This document shows, in pieces, positions 1-7,064 of a stretch of DNA of 9,378 nt (positions are counted from its first letter, which is position 1; each line of letters starts with the position of its first letter). Source of the stretch: Verrucomicrobiota bacterium (GTDB taxonomy: Bacteria; Verrucomicrobiota; Verrucomicrobiia; Opitutales; Opitutaceae); contig JAEWKR010000053.1 of the NCBI GenBank assembly GCA_023457715.1, positions 1 to 9,378 on the forward strand. The letters are read 5' to 3'. Position numbers and translations under genes: made by a program. The notes beneath the pieces are model-generated. The model saw only the letters and a program-made list of their open reading frames with translations. It was not told the origin of the DNA and searched no databases.

Positions 1-154
1 CACTTCCGCGGAGGCACAAAACAGTGAGCGGGACTACGGACGGGCTGCATTCGAGTTTCCTCTCCTATTCGTGTTCATTCGTGTCCATTCGTGGTTAATC
101 CGTCTGCATAGTTCCGGCTAAAGCCTATCGCCCAAAGCCTGCCGCCATCCGCCC
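1..154. other. Non-coding leader upstream of livM
   Basis: I see no convincing gene here. The frame starting at base 1 stops at TGA 25-27 after eight codons, which do not resemble a LivH C-terminus. The frame of livM is closed by TAA at 119-121. If livH is the next gene upstream, as is usual for livHMGF operons, it ends at or before the left edge, so the livH-livM gap here would be unusually long. The stretch contains a short tandem repeat (67-96). I could not support a sigma-70 promoter in it. Confidence 0.6.
67..96. repeat. Three tandem 10-bp units (ATTCGTGNNN)
   Basis: Three adjacent 10-mers, ATTCGTGTTC, ATTCGTGTCC and ATTCGTGGTT, occupy 67-76, 77-86 and 87-96. The first eight bases are identical in units 1 and 2, and the first seven in all three. 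From memory, this type of phrase recurs as dispersed intergenic filler in Verrucomicrobiota and Planctomycetota. No function is evident from the sequence. Confidence 0.7.
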
Positions 155-1099
155 ATGCCCAAGCCACACCTCGCCCTTCTCGTTGCGCTCGCCACGGCGT
201 TCGGGCTGTCGTTCGTGGCCGACCGGATCGACCCTTACTTTCTCGACGTGCTGATCGGCGTGGGGATCAACGTGATCCTCGCCGTCTCGCTCAACCTGGT
301 CAACGGCTACGCCGGCCAGTTCTCGCTCGGCCATGCCGGCTTCATGTCGATCGGCGCCTATCTCTCGGCCGCGGTAACCCTGTACCTCGGTCCGACAGTG
401 CTGGGCGAGAGTGGCGGCACCGCGCCCCAGCAGAGCGGACTGTTTCTGGTCGCGCTGCTGGCGGGCGGGCTGAGCGCGGCCGTGGCCGGGCTCTGCGTCG
501 GCGTCCCGTCGCTGCGGCTCAAGGGGGACTACCTCGCGCTGGTGACGCTTGGGTTCGGGGAGATCATTCGCGTGATCTTTCAGAACGTCGAGGTGCTCGG
601 CGGGGCGCTGGGCCTGAACGGGATCCCCCCCTACACCACCCTCTTCTGGGTCGTCGCCGTGGCCGCAGTCACCGTTTTCGTCGTGCTCTGCCTCGTGCAC
701 AGCACGTATGGGCGCGGCTTCCTCGCCACGCACGACGACGAGATCGCGAGCGAAGCCGTCGGGCTCAACACCACGCGCTACAAAATTGTGGCCTTCGTGG
801 TCGGCGCCTTCTTCGCCGGCGTGGCGGGCGGCCTGTACGGGCATTTCAAGATGACCATCACGCCCACCGGCTTCGATTTCACCCGGAGTATCGAGATTGT
901 GGTGATGGTCATCCTCGGCGGCATGGGCAACACCGTGGGCGTCATCCTCGCCGCGGTCCTCCTCACGCTTCTGCCCGAAGTGCTGCGGCCGGTCGCGGAG
1001 TACCGGATGGTGATCTATTCGTTCCTGCTGATCGTGCTGATGCTCGTGCGCCCGCAGGGGCTTTTCAACTTCCGGCGGTCCGCGCGGACCCGGACCTGA
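155..1099 (+). CDS. livM: Branched-chain amino acid ABC transporter permease LivM
   Basis: This 314-residue inner-membrane permease is one of the two channel subunits of a HAAT-type importer for leucine, isoleucine, valine or related amino acids; LivH would be the partner. About eight to nine hydrophobic segments span residues 5-299. Family hallmarks are the N-terminal block LNLVNGYAGQFSLGHAGF (46-63), RLKGDYLALVTLGFGEI (121-137), and the cytoplasmic EAA-like coupling loop with DDEIASEAVGLNTTRYK (194-210), which contacts the ATPases. It ends in the typical LVRPQGLF (297-304). ATG 155 is the first possible start after the in-frame TAA at 119-121, so the start is well fixed, although no Shine-Dalgarno sequence precedes it. 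livG follows after 4 bp, indicating an operon. The substrate cannot be told from the permease alone; amides or short peptides are alternatives in this family. Confidence 0.95.
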   Translation: MPKPHLALLVALATAFGLSFVADRIDPYFLDVLIGVGINVILAVSLNLVNGYAGQFSLGHAGFMSIGAYLSAAVTLYLGPTVLGESGGTAPQQSGLFLVALLAGGLSAAVAGLCVGVPSLRLKGDYLALVTLGFGEIIRVIFQNVEVLGGALGLNGIPPYTTLFWVVAVAAVTVFVVLCLVHSTYGRGFLATHDDEIASEAVGLNTTRYKIVAFVVGAFFAGVAGGLYGHFKMTITPTGFDFTRSIEIVVMVILGGMGNTVGVILAAVLLTLLPEVLRPVAEYRMVIYSFLLIVLMLVRPQGLFNFRRSARTRT

Positions 1100-1103
1100 C
1101 GCC

Positions 1104-1895
1104 ATGGCCGCGCCGCTGCTCCAACTCGACCACGTGACCATCCGCTTCGGCGGACTGACCGCCGTCAACGCGGTCAACTTCGTCGTCAACGAGGGCGAAC
1201 TTTGCGGGCTCATCGGCCCCAATGGCGCGGGCAAGACCACCGTGTTCAACCTCATCACCGGCGTGTACCGCCCCACCGAGGGCACGGTGCGCTTCCGGGA
1301 GCGCGACCTCACGGGGCTCAAGGTCAATGAAATCGTCGGCCTGGGCATCGCCCGCACGTTTCAAAACATCCGCCTGTTCGGTTCCTTGTCCGTCCTCGAT
1401 AACGTGCGCGTCGCGTGCAACCTGCACCGGCGCACCGGCGCCTGGCAGACCCTGGTCCGGCTCGGCGCCTTCCAGGCCGACGAGGCTGCCATCACCCGGC
1501 GGTGCGAGGAACTGCTGGAGATGTTCCATCTGCTCCGTTTCCGCGATGCGCCGGCCCGCAGCCTGCCGTACGGCGAACAGCGCCGTCTCGAAATCGTCCG
1601 CTGCCTCGCCACGTCGCCGAAACTGCTGCTGCTCGACGAACCCGCCGCGGGCATGAATCCGACGGAAAAGACGGAGCTGGTGCGATTGATCCAGCAGGTG
1701 CGGCAGCAATTCTCCCTTTCGATCCTCCTGGTGGAACATTCGATGAAAGTCGTCATGAGCTGCTGTCAGCGGATCGCCGTGCTGGATTACGGGATCAAGA
1801 TCGCCGACGGCACGCCCGTGGACGTGCAGCGCGATCCGAAGGTCATCGAGGCCTATCTCGGCGAAGACCACCAGCAGAACCTCGCTCACCACTGA
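1104..1895 (+). CDS. livG: Branched-chain amino acid ABC transporter ATPase LivG
   Basis: This 263-residue cytoplasmic ATP-binding subunit pairs with LivF to power import through LivM and LivH. All ABC landmarks are visible: Walker A GPNGAGKT (38-45), Q-loop Gln87 in ARTFQNIRLF, the signature LPYGEQRRLEI (154-164), Walker B LLLLDEP (174-180) with catalytic Glu179, and the H-loop His212 in LLVEHSM. The ARTFQNIRLF block and the LPYGEQ form of the signature are characteristic of LivG rather than LivF. The long helical insert after the Q-loop (about 100-150) is also typical of the subfamily, as is the overall length. It starts 4 bp after livM stops and its TGA shares one base with the livF ATG, so the three genes are surely cotranscribed. 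No Shine-Dalgarno sequence is seen, and coupling to livM translation is likely. Confidence 0.96.
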   Translation: MAAPLLQLDHVTIRFGGLTAVNAVNFVVNEGELCGLIGPNGAGKTTVFNLITGVYRPTEGTVRFRERDLTGLKVNEIVGLGIARTFQNIRLFGSLSVLDNVRVACNLHRRTGAWQTLVRLGAFQADEAAITRRCEELLEMFHLLRFRDAPARSLPYGEQRRLEIVRCLATSPKLLLLDEPAAGMNPTEKTELVRLIQQVRQQFSLSILLVEHSMKVVMSCCQRIAVLDYGIKIADGTPVDVQRDPKVIEAYLGEDHQQNLAHH

Positions 1896-2602
1896 TGCTG
1901 ACGGTCACCGATCTTCATGTGGCGTACGGCGCCATCAGCGCGTTGAATGGGATCTCGTTCGAGATTCCCACCGGCGCGATCGTCACGCTCGTCGGCGGCA
2001 ACGGCGCCGGCAAAACCACCACGCTGCGCACCATCTCCGGGCTTCTCCGGCCGCAGCAGGGTCGCATTTCCTTCCTGGGGGAGGACATCTCCGGCCTGGC
2101 CGCCCATAAGATCGTGGCCCGCGGCCTCTGCCATGTGCCGGAGGGTCGGATGATCTTTTCGAACCTGACCGTGCAGGAGAACCTCGCGATGGGGGCGTAC
2201 CTGCAGCACGACGCGGACGTGATCGGACGCAACCGGCAGTACGTCTTCAGCATTTTTCCACGGCTGGAGGAGCGATTGCACCAGACGGCCGGCACGCTTT
2301 CGGGCGGCGAACAGCAGATGCTGGCAATCGGCCGCGCCCTCATGGGCAACCCGAAGTTCCTGATGCTGGACGAGCCGTCGCTGGGCATCGCGCCGCGGCT
2401 GATCAGCACCATCTTCGAGAAGATCGTTGAGATCAACCGCGAGCGCGGGATCACCGTCCTGCTGGTGGAGCAGAACGCCAACCTGGCGCTGGAAATTTCG
2501 CGTTATGCCTACGTGCTCGAGACCGGCCGGATCGCAATGGAAGGCGAAAGCCGCAAACTCCGCGCGGACCCCCAGCTCAAGGTGACCTACCTCGGCGGGT
2601 AA
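1895..2602 (+). CDS. livF: Branched-chain amino acid ABC transporter ATPase LivF
   Basis: This is the second ATP-binding subunit of the importer, 235 residues when started at ATG 1895. That start is chosen because the protein begins at once with the canonical MLTVTDLHVAYGAISAL, and because it overlaps the livG stop as TGATG. The same frame stays open far upstream, but that extension lies inside livG and has no family similarity. Landmarks are Walker A GGNGAGKT (34-41), the LivF-specific VPEGRMIF segment (81-88), signature LSGGEQQ (135-141), Walker B FLMLDEP (155-161) with Glu160, and VEQN (191-194). Gln193 stands where LivG has its H-loop histidine, a normal trait of LivF. It ends in TYLGG, as family members usually do. 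No T-rich terminator follows; a palindromic repeat begins 15 bp after the stop. Confidence 0.96.
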   Translation: MLTVTDLHVAYGAISALNGISFEIPTGAIVTLVGGNGAGKTTTLRTISGLLRPQQGRISFLGEDISGLAAHKIVARGLCHVPEGRMIFSNLTVQENLAMGAYLQHDADVIGRNRQYVFSIFPRLEERLHQTAGTLSGGEQQMLAIGRALMGNPKFLMLDEPSLGIAPRLISTIFEKIVEINRERGITVLLVEQNANLALEISRYAYVLETGRIAMEGESRKLRADPQLKVTYLGG

Positions 2603-2617
2603 TCGCCGGCGCAATCT

Positions 2618-2673
2618 CGGAATACGTGGCCTGAGTACGTTGTCCCGCCTTCAGGCGGAAGGTTTGGACGGTA
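2618..2673 (+). repeat. REP-like 56-bp repeat, copy 1
   Basis: This intergenic element between livF and the glycosidase gene has at its centre the palindrome CCGCCT-TC-AGGCGG, able to form a small hairpin, within GTCCCGCCTTCAGGCGGAAG. Its reverse complement matches 5447-5502 at 53 of 56 positions. The core is shared with a third copy at 5526-5554. It resembles REP-type extragenic palindromes and could act as a Rho-independent-like structure or mRNA stabiliser at the 3' end of the liv operon, but no T-tract follows. Confidence 0.85.
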
Positions 2674-2731
2674 CGACCGCGCGGCGCCACTCTCCGTTTG
2701 CGCCGTGCGAGCTTAGCCGCACCCTGCCCCC

Positions 2732-5419
2732 ATGCGCCACCCCGCCCTTGCGCTGCTTGCCGGTATGTTCGTCGCGACGCTGCTGGCCGCGGATCCATCG
2801 TCCAATCAGGGAGTGAAGTCCCCGGCCCCCGCGGTGGCGCCCTGGCCGGACGTCGGCAGCACCGCGAAGCCGTGGACCCGCTGGTGGTGGCCGGGAAGCG
2901 CGGTCGACGAGGTCGGGCTCACCCGGCAGCTGGAACAGCTGGCCGCCGCCGGGTTCGGTGGCGTCGAGATCACGCCCATCTACGGCGCGAAGGGCGCGGA
3001 GGAGCGTTACGTGTCGTTTCTCTCCCCGCGCTGGGTGGCGTTGCTCGCCCACGTCGGCCGCGAGGCGCAACGGCTCGGGCTCGGGGTGGACATGGCGACC
3101 GGGACTGGCTGGCCCTTTGGCGGCCCTTGGGTGCAGCCCGAGGATGGGTCGCACAAGCTCGTCCTCGAGGAAGGCCGCCTCACAGGCGCGCCGACCGCCA
3201 TGAAGGTGAAGCGCGCCGCGCCCGGCGGCGAAGGCCTGGTCCTGGACCCGTACTCGCCCACCGCGCTCGACCGCTATCTTCAGCCCTTCACGGACGCGTT
3301 CGCCGCCCTGCCAGCTGGAACGGTGCGCGCCCAGTTCCATGATTCGTTCGAATACTACGAGGCGGGCTGGACCGCGCGCCTGCCCGAGGTTTTCCGGGAA
3401 CTGCACGGGTACGACCTCCAGGACCACGCCGCCGAACTGCTCGGCGAGAAGCCGCTGGAGGAACGCCGGCTCGCGCGGCTGAAGGGCGACTACCGCAGCG
3501 CCCTGGCCGAACTGCACCTCGACTACCTGCGCGCGTGGGTGGACTGGTCGCACCGGCACGGCTGGCTGGTGCGCAACCAATCGCATGGGGCGCCAGCCAA
3601 CCTGCTCGACCTCTACGCCCACGTCGACATCGCGGAGACCGAGGTCTTCGGCTCAACCCCCTTCCCCCTTCCCGGCCTGAGACGGGACCCCAAGGACGTC
3701 CGCCACGATCAGGACCTGCCGGACGATCTGGTGATCCAGCTGGCCGCCTCTGCCAGCCATGTGGCCGGACACCGGCTCGCCTCGAGTGAAACCGCCACCT
3801 GGCTGCGCGAACACTGGAAGGAGTCGCTCGCCGCCCTCAAACCCGAGATCGACCGGCTCCTGGTCAGCGGGATCAACCATATCTTCTACCACGGCACGGT
3901 GTACTCGCCGCCCGCGGCGGCGTGGCCCGGCTGGCTCTTCTACGCCTCCACCCAGCTGAACCCGCAGAACCCGCTGTGGGAGCACGTGGAGGCGCTCAAC
4001 GCGTACGTCGCCCGCGCCCAGTCCGTCCTTCAGTCCGGCGCCCCCGACCAGGACATCCTGGTGTATTGGCCGATTCATGACGTGTGGGACGATGCCCGGG
4101 GGCTGATGAAGCAGCTTGGCGTGCACCACGTCGAGTGGCTCACCGACCAGCCCGCAGGCCGGCTCGCGCGCCGCCTGCTGGACGAGGGCTATGGCTACGA
4201 CTTCATCTCCGACGCCCAGCTGACCCGGGCCCGCGCGCTGCAAGGTCGCATCGTCACGACCCCGCCGGCCGCCGGCACGGCGCCTGCGGTGGCTCTCGCA
4301 CCGGCGGCGTCATCCTACAAGATCATCCTCGTCCCCGCCACCCGGCGCATGCCGGTCGAGACCTTCCGGCAGCTCGTCGCCTTGGCAACCGCCGGCGCCC
4401 GGGTCCATTTCCTGCAGCTGCCGGAGGACGTCCCGGGTCTCGGGCGCCTGGAAGCGCGCCGGTCGACCTTCAAGGGCCTGCTCGACGAGGCGCGGAAACT
4501 GGCCGAAGCCGGGACACCCACGCTCTCTCTCGGCAGTCCCGCCGCCAACGTGACGACGCTGCCCAAGGTCCTCGCCGCCGCCGGCGTCACGCGGGAGACG
4601 TTCCCCGACCATGGGCTGCGGCATCTTCGCCGCCGCTCGGCCAGCGGTTGCGATTATTTTGTCGCGAACCTGACCGCGAAACCGGTCGACGAATGGGTGG
4701 TCCTCGGCGTGCCCGCGCAGCACGTGGCGCTGCTCGACCCTTTGTCCGGTGGAGCCGGCACCGCCGCGTTGCGCCAGCGGGGCGGACACACGGAGGTGTA
4801 CCTGCAACTCGCGCCGGGGGAATCCATCCTGCTGCGCACAACGGCGGATGACCCTGACGGTCGCCCTCCGCTTGAGCCTTGGTCGTATGTCCATCCCAAT
4901 GGCCACCGCCCGCACCGCCTCGAGGGCCCGTGGACGGTCGACTTCCTGCGGGGCGGCCCGGAGCTGCCGGCAAGCGTCACGACGCCGCGGCTCGAATCAT
5001 GGACCGAATTCGGCGGACCCGCGGCCGAGCGTTTCGCCGGCACCGCGCGCTACCGGCTCGAATTCACGGTGCCCTCCACCCCGGCCGACGACTGGCTGCT
5101 CCAGCTCGGCGACGTGCGCGAAAGCGCCCGGATACGTCTTAATGGCGTCGATCTCGGCACGGTCTGGGCGATTCCGCTTCAGCGGCGCGTCGGTCGGCAC
5201 CTCCAGGCCGACGGCAACGTCCTGGAGATCGAGGTGGCCAATCTCGCGGCCAATCGGATCCGTGATCTGGACCGGCGCAAGGTGCCCTGGAAAATCATGC
5301 GCGAGATCAATTTCGTGAACATCAATTACAAGCCCTTCGACGCGTCCGACTGGGACCTGACGCCCTCGGGCCTGCTGGGGCCGGTCATATTGGTGCCGCT
5401 CGAATCCGTCCGCCCGTAA
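2732..5419 (+). CDS. Secreted GH106-like glycoside hydrolase (putative alpha-L-rhamnosidase)
   Basis: This 895-residue exported enzyme probably removes terminal alpha-L-rhamnose from plant or microbial polysaccharides; GH106 enzymes are inverting and calcium-dependent. Residues 1-20 form a signal peptide, with likely cleavage near LLAA-DPSS. Family marks in order are KPWTRWWWPGSAV (46-58), GFGGVEITPIYG (74-85), VDMATGTGWPFGGPW (119-133), FHDSFEYYEAGWTARLPEVF (202-221), ETEVFG (302-307), ASSETATWL (350-358), and GINHIFYHGTVYSPP followed by WPGWLFYAST (380-407). Glu207 and Glu353 are my candidates for catalytic acids. An Ala/Pro-rich stretch (about 510-528) precedes a Rossmann-like segment (529-625), and residues about 725-890 form a GH2-type galactose-binding beta-sandwich. 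An in-frame TAG at 2714-2716 fixes ATG 2732 as the start. The gene is flanked by inverted copies of one repeat and has no carbohydrate-pathway neighbours. The exact substrate is open: many GH106 relatives are untested. Confidence 0.88.
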   Translation: MRHPALALLAGMFVATLLAADPSSNQGVKSPAPAVAPWPDVGSTAKPWTRWWWPGSAVDEVGLTRQLEQLAAAGFGGVEITPIYGAKGAEERYVSFLSPRWVALLAHVGREAQRLGLGVDMATGTGWPFGGPWVQPEDGSHKLVLEEGRLTGAPTAMKVKRAAPGGEGLVLDPYSPTALDRYLQPFTDAFAALPAGTVRAQFHDSFEYYEAGWTARLPEVFRELHGYDLQDHAAELLGEKPLEERRLARLKGDYRSALAELHLDYLRAWVDWSHRHGWLVRNQSHGAPANLLDLYAHVDIAETEVFGSTPFPLPGLRRDPKDVRHDQDLPDDLVIQLAASASHVAGHRLASSETATWLREHWKESLAALKPEIDRLLVSGINHIFYHGTVYSPPAAAWPGWLFYASTQLNPQNPLWEHVEALNAYVARAQSVLQSGAPDQDILVYWPIHDVWDDARGLMKQLGVHHVEWLTDQPAGRLARRLLDEGYGYDFISDAQLTRARALQGRIVTTPPAAGTAPAVALAPAASSYKIILVPATRRMPVETFRQLVALATAGARVHFLQLPEDVPGLGRLEARRSTFKGLLDEARKLAEAGTPTLSLGSPAANVTTLPKVLAAAGVTRETFPDHGLRHLRRRSASGCDYFVANLTAKPVDEWVVLGVPAQHVALLDPLSGGAGTAALRQRGGHTEVYLQLAPGESILLRTTADDPDGRPPLEPWSYVHPNGHRPHRLEGPWTVDFLRGGPELPASVTTPRLESWTEFGGPAAERFAGTARYRLEFTVPSTPADDWLLQLGDVRESARIRLNGVDLGTVWAIPLQRRVGRHLQADGNVLEIEVANLAANRIRDLDRRKVPWKIMREINFVNINYKPFDASDWDLTPSGLLGPVILVPLESVRP

Positions 5420-5446
5420 GGATCGAACCGTACCCGCGTGCTCCAA

Positions 5447-5502
5447 TACCGTCCAAACCTTCCGCCTAAAGGCGGGACAACCTACTCAGGCCACGCATTC
5501 CG
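5447..5502 (-). repeat. REP-like 56-bp repeat, copy 2 (inverted)
   Basis: Read on the - strand, this element matches copy 1 (2618-2673) with three substitutions, at the loop base of the central palindrome and two positions nearer the glycosidase-distal end. It begins 28 bp after the glycosidase stop codon. With copy 1 it brackets that gene in opposite orientation. Homology to copy 1 stops sharply at both ends, so 56 bp is probably the true element length. Confidence 0.85.
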
Positions 5503-5525
5503 GCTTTGAGCCACGTATCCGGGTT

Positions 5526-5554
5526 TGAGTAAGTTGTCCCGCCTTTAGGCGGAA
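5526..5554 (+). repeat. REP-like repeat core, copy 3
   Basis: This is a shorter copy in the same direction as copy 1, with the core TTGTCCCGCCTTTAGGCGGAA and seven upstream bases. It is the reverse complement of 5460-5488 within copy 2 with one mismatch over 29 bp, separated by a 37-bp spacer. Together they can form a long stem with 28 of 29 pairs, in RNA or as a DNA cruciform. The stem may serve as a 3' barrier for the glycosidase transcript, although no U-run follows it. Confidence 0.82.
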
Positions 5555-5621
5555 TGCCTTGAGATGCGGCGTTGCGGCACCCGCGCACGTTCCTCTTGTG
5601 CTGGGGCCACTTACAGACAGG

Positions 5622-5628
5622 TTATAAC
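5622..5628 (+). promoter_or_regulatory. Possible -10 element (TATAAC) of the CorC-like gene
   Basis: TTATAAC at 5622-5628 contains a good -10-like hexamer six to seven bases before ATG 5634. If used, transcription would begin at or next to the start codon, giving a leaderless mRNA, which fits the absence of a Shine-Dalgarno sequence. The only -35-like match, TTGTGC at 5596-5601, is 20-21 bp away, too far for a standard sigma-70 promoter. The call is therefore weak. Confidence 0.25.
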
Positions 5629-5633
5629 GATCC

Positions 5634-6956
5634 ATGAACGACTTTGTCGGCGCTGCAGTGGAGTTTCTTGTGATAGCGTTGCTGGTGGCGGCCAACGGTT
5701 TCTTCGTCGCGGCGGAGTTCGCTCTGGTCAAGGTGCGGACGAGCCAGCTGCAGCCGCTCGCGAAAAAAGGCGGGTGGCGCGTCAAGCTCGCGTTGAAAGC
5801 GACCCGCCACCTCGACGCGGCCCTGTCCGCGACCCAGCTGGGCATCACGCTCGCCAGCCTGGGTCTGGGCTGGGTCGGCGAGCCTTTCATTGCCCACCGG
5901 CTTGAACCGGTTTTGGGGCGCTTCGGGATCACGGACCCGGGCGCCATCAAATCCATCTCCTTTGCCGTGGCTTTCAGCTTCGTCACGTTCTGCCACATCG
6001 TCTTTGGCGAGCTGGCACCCAAATCCCTCGCCATCCAGCGACCCCGCGCCGTGACCCTCGCCTTTGCCGGTCCGCTGATGGTCTTTTACTGGCTGCTGTA
6101 TCCGTTCATCTGGTCGCTTAATGGCACCGCCAACGCCTTTCTGCGGTGGGGCGGCCTGCAACCGGGGGCCCATGGCGAGCATGACTTCACCGCGGAGGAG
6201 TTGGAGCATGTCTTCACCCATGCCCGGCATTCCCACCCCGGCGATGCGTTGATCAACCGGCTCATGGTCCGGTCCCTGCGCCTCCGCTCCACCACTGCCC
6301 AGATGGTGATGCGCCCGCGTGAGCAGATCGTCGCCCTCTGGGCGCGGCAGCCGGTGCAGGACAACCTCCGGCTCGCCCAAACCGCGGGGTTCAGCCGGCT
6401 GCCGGTGTGCGGCGAGTCGCTCGATGACGTCCAGGGCGTCATTCTCGTGCGCGAATGGCTCTGGCAGGCGCTGGCGCTGGGGCCGGACGCTTCCTTCGAG
6501 CCGCTCATGCGTCCCGCGCTGACCTTCACGCTGCGCACGCCGATCCACGCCATGATCGAGCATTTCCGGGCCTCCCGGACCCATCTCGCGATCGTGCTGG
6601 ACGAGAACCAGAAGACCGCCGGCATCATCACGTTCGAGGATGTCCTGGAGGAGATTGTCGGCGACATCCGCGACGAGCTCGACCTCGGCGCCGGTCCGGT
6701 GTTCGCGCACACGGAATCGTCGATCGAGGTCAGCGCCCGTTTCACCATGCGCGAACTCCAGGCCGAAACCGGCTGGAACCTGGAATGGGTGCCGCGCGAA
6801 AGCGTCGGAGACTGGGTCGAACGCCGCCGCGGCCGGCCCCTGAAACGCGGGGAGGTGTTTGAAGCCGGCGAGTACCGCGTGACCGCGCAGGAGCTGAGCG
6901 GCGAACGCGTCCGGCGGGTGAAGATCGAACGGCTGCATACCACGGCGGAGCCGTGA
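5634..6956 (+). CDS. Hemolysin-family CNNM/CorC membrane protein with CBS pair (putative Mg2+/Co2+ efflux)
   Basis: This 440-residue inner-membrane protein has the usual three-part build. The first part is a DUF21/CNNM transmembrane domain (about 1-180), with hydrophobic stretches at 7-30, 103-126 and 138-165 and the signature HIVFGELAPKSLAIQ (121-135). A cytoplasmic CBS pair (about 215-345) follows, ending in AGIITFEDVLEEIVGDIRDE (329-348). Last is a C-terminal CorC_HlyC domain (about 355-435). Relatives (YtfL, CorC/TlyC, MpfA) are linked to Mg2+ or Co2+ extrusion; the old hemolysin name is misleading. Length is normal for the family. An in-frame TAA at 5625-5627 makes ATG 5634 the only sensible start. 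It stands alone, after a repeat cluster and before a strong terminator, so it is probably monocistronic. The transported ion is inferred from the family, not visible here. Confidence 0.92.
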   Translation: MNDFVGAAVEFLVIALLVAANGFFVAAEFALVKVRTSQLQPLAKKGGWRVKLALKATRHLDAALSATQLGITLASLGLGWVGEPFIAHRLEPVLGRFGITDPGAIKSISFAVAFSFVTFCHIVFGELAPKSLAIQRPRAVTLAFAGPLMVFYWLLYPFIWSLNGTANAFLRWGGLQPGAHGEHDFTAEELEHVFTHARHSHPGDALINRLMVRSLRLRSTTAQMVMRPREQIVALWARQPVQDNLRLAQTAGFSRLPVCGESLDDVQGVILVREWLWQALALGPDASFEPLMRPALTFTLRTPIHAMIEHFRASRTHLAIVLDENQKTAGIITFEDVLEEIVGDIRDELDLGAGPVFAHTESSIEVSARFTMRELQAETGWNLEWVPRESVGDWVERRRGRPLKRGEVFEAGEYRVTAQELSGERVRRVKIERLHTTAEP

Positions 6957-7008
6957 AGCGGAGGCGTGCCGCCTGCGTTCCCAGGCGCATCCCTCCGCTT
7001 GATTTTTT
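6956..7008 (+). terminator. Intrinsic terminator of the CorC-like gene
   Basis: A perfect 9-bp stem pairs AAGCGGAGG (6956-6964) with CCTCCGCTT (6992-7000), followed after GA by six Ts (7003-7008). The 27-nt loop holds a second nested stem, GCCTG (6971-6975) with CAGGC (6982-6986). The outer stem begins on the last base of the stop codon. It separates this gene from htpG. Confidence 0.85.
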
Positions 7009-7025
7009 CCTCCGGCTGCTAGAAT
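6999..7025 (+). promoter_or_regulatory. Probable sigma-70-type promoter of htpG
   Basis: TTGATT (6999-7004) and TAGAAT (7020-7025) resemble -35 and -10 boxes, with a 15-bp spacer (16 if CTTGAT is taken). This would put the transcript start near 7032 and give a leader of about 33 nt. The -35 box overlaps the last stem bases and T-run of the preceding terminator. No CIRCE inverted repeat is visible. A heat-shock sigma promoter cannot be excluded. Confidence 0.45.
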
Positions 7026-7064
7026 AGCCGACTCTTTTCCTAGATCCCAGATCCCACCTTCACC

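Noticed and set aside
125..1357. A 410-codon - strand frame opposite livM and livG
   Set aside because: Low-complexity His/Asp/Glu/Arg-rich product typical of a mirror frame, fully overlapping well-supported genes.
1415..1894. N-terminal extension of livF inside livG
   Set aside because: The open frame continues upstream, but the extension has no ABC similarity. ATG 1895 overlaps the livG stop as TGATG and gives the normal LivF length.
2577..2798. A small - strand frame containing QTFRLKAGQRTQ
   Set aside because: This part is simply the translation of repeat copy 1. The - strand frame at 5486-6034 gives the related AFRLKAGQLTQ from copy 3. Similar peptides arise from a repeat, not from a protein family, and are a likely source of false hypothetical proteins.
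5447..5554. CRISPR array or attachment-site pair
   Set aside because: The copies are inverted relative to each other, number only two or three, have no regular spacers and no cas or integrase gene nearby. The REP-like interpretation fits better.
6957..7064. CIRCE (HrcA) operator upstream of htpG
   Set aside because: No TTAGCACTC-type inverted repeat is present. The inverted repeat here is followed by six Ts and is a terminator.
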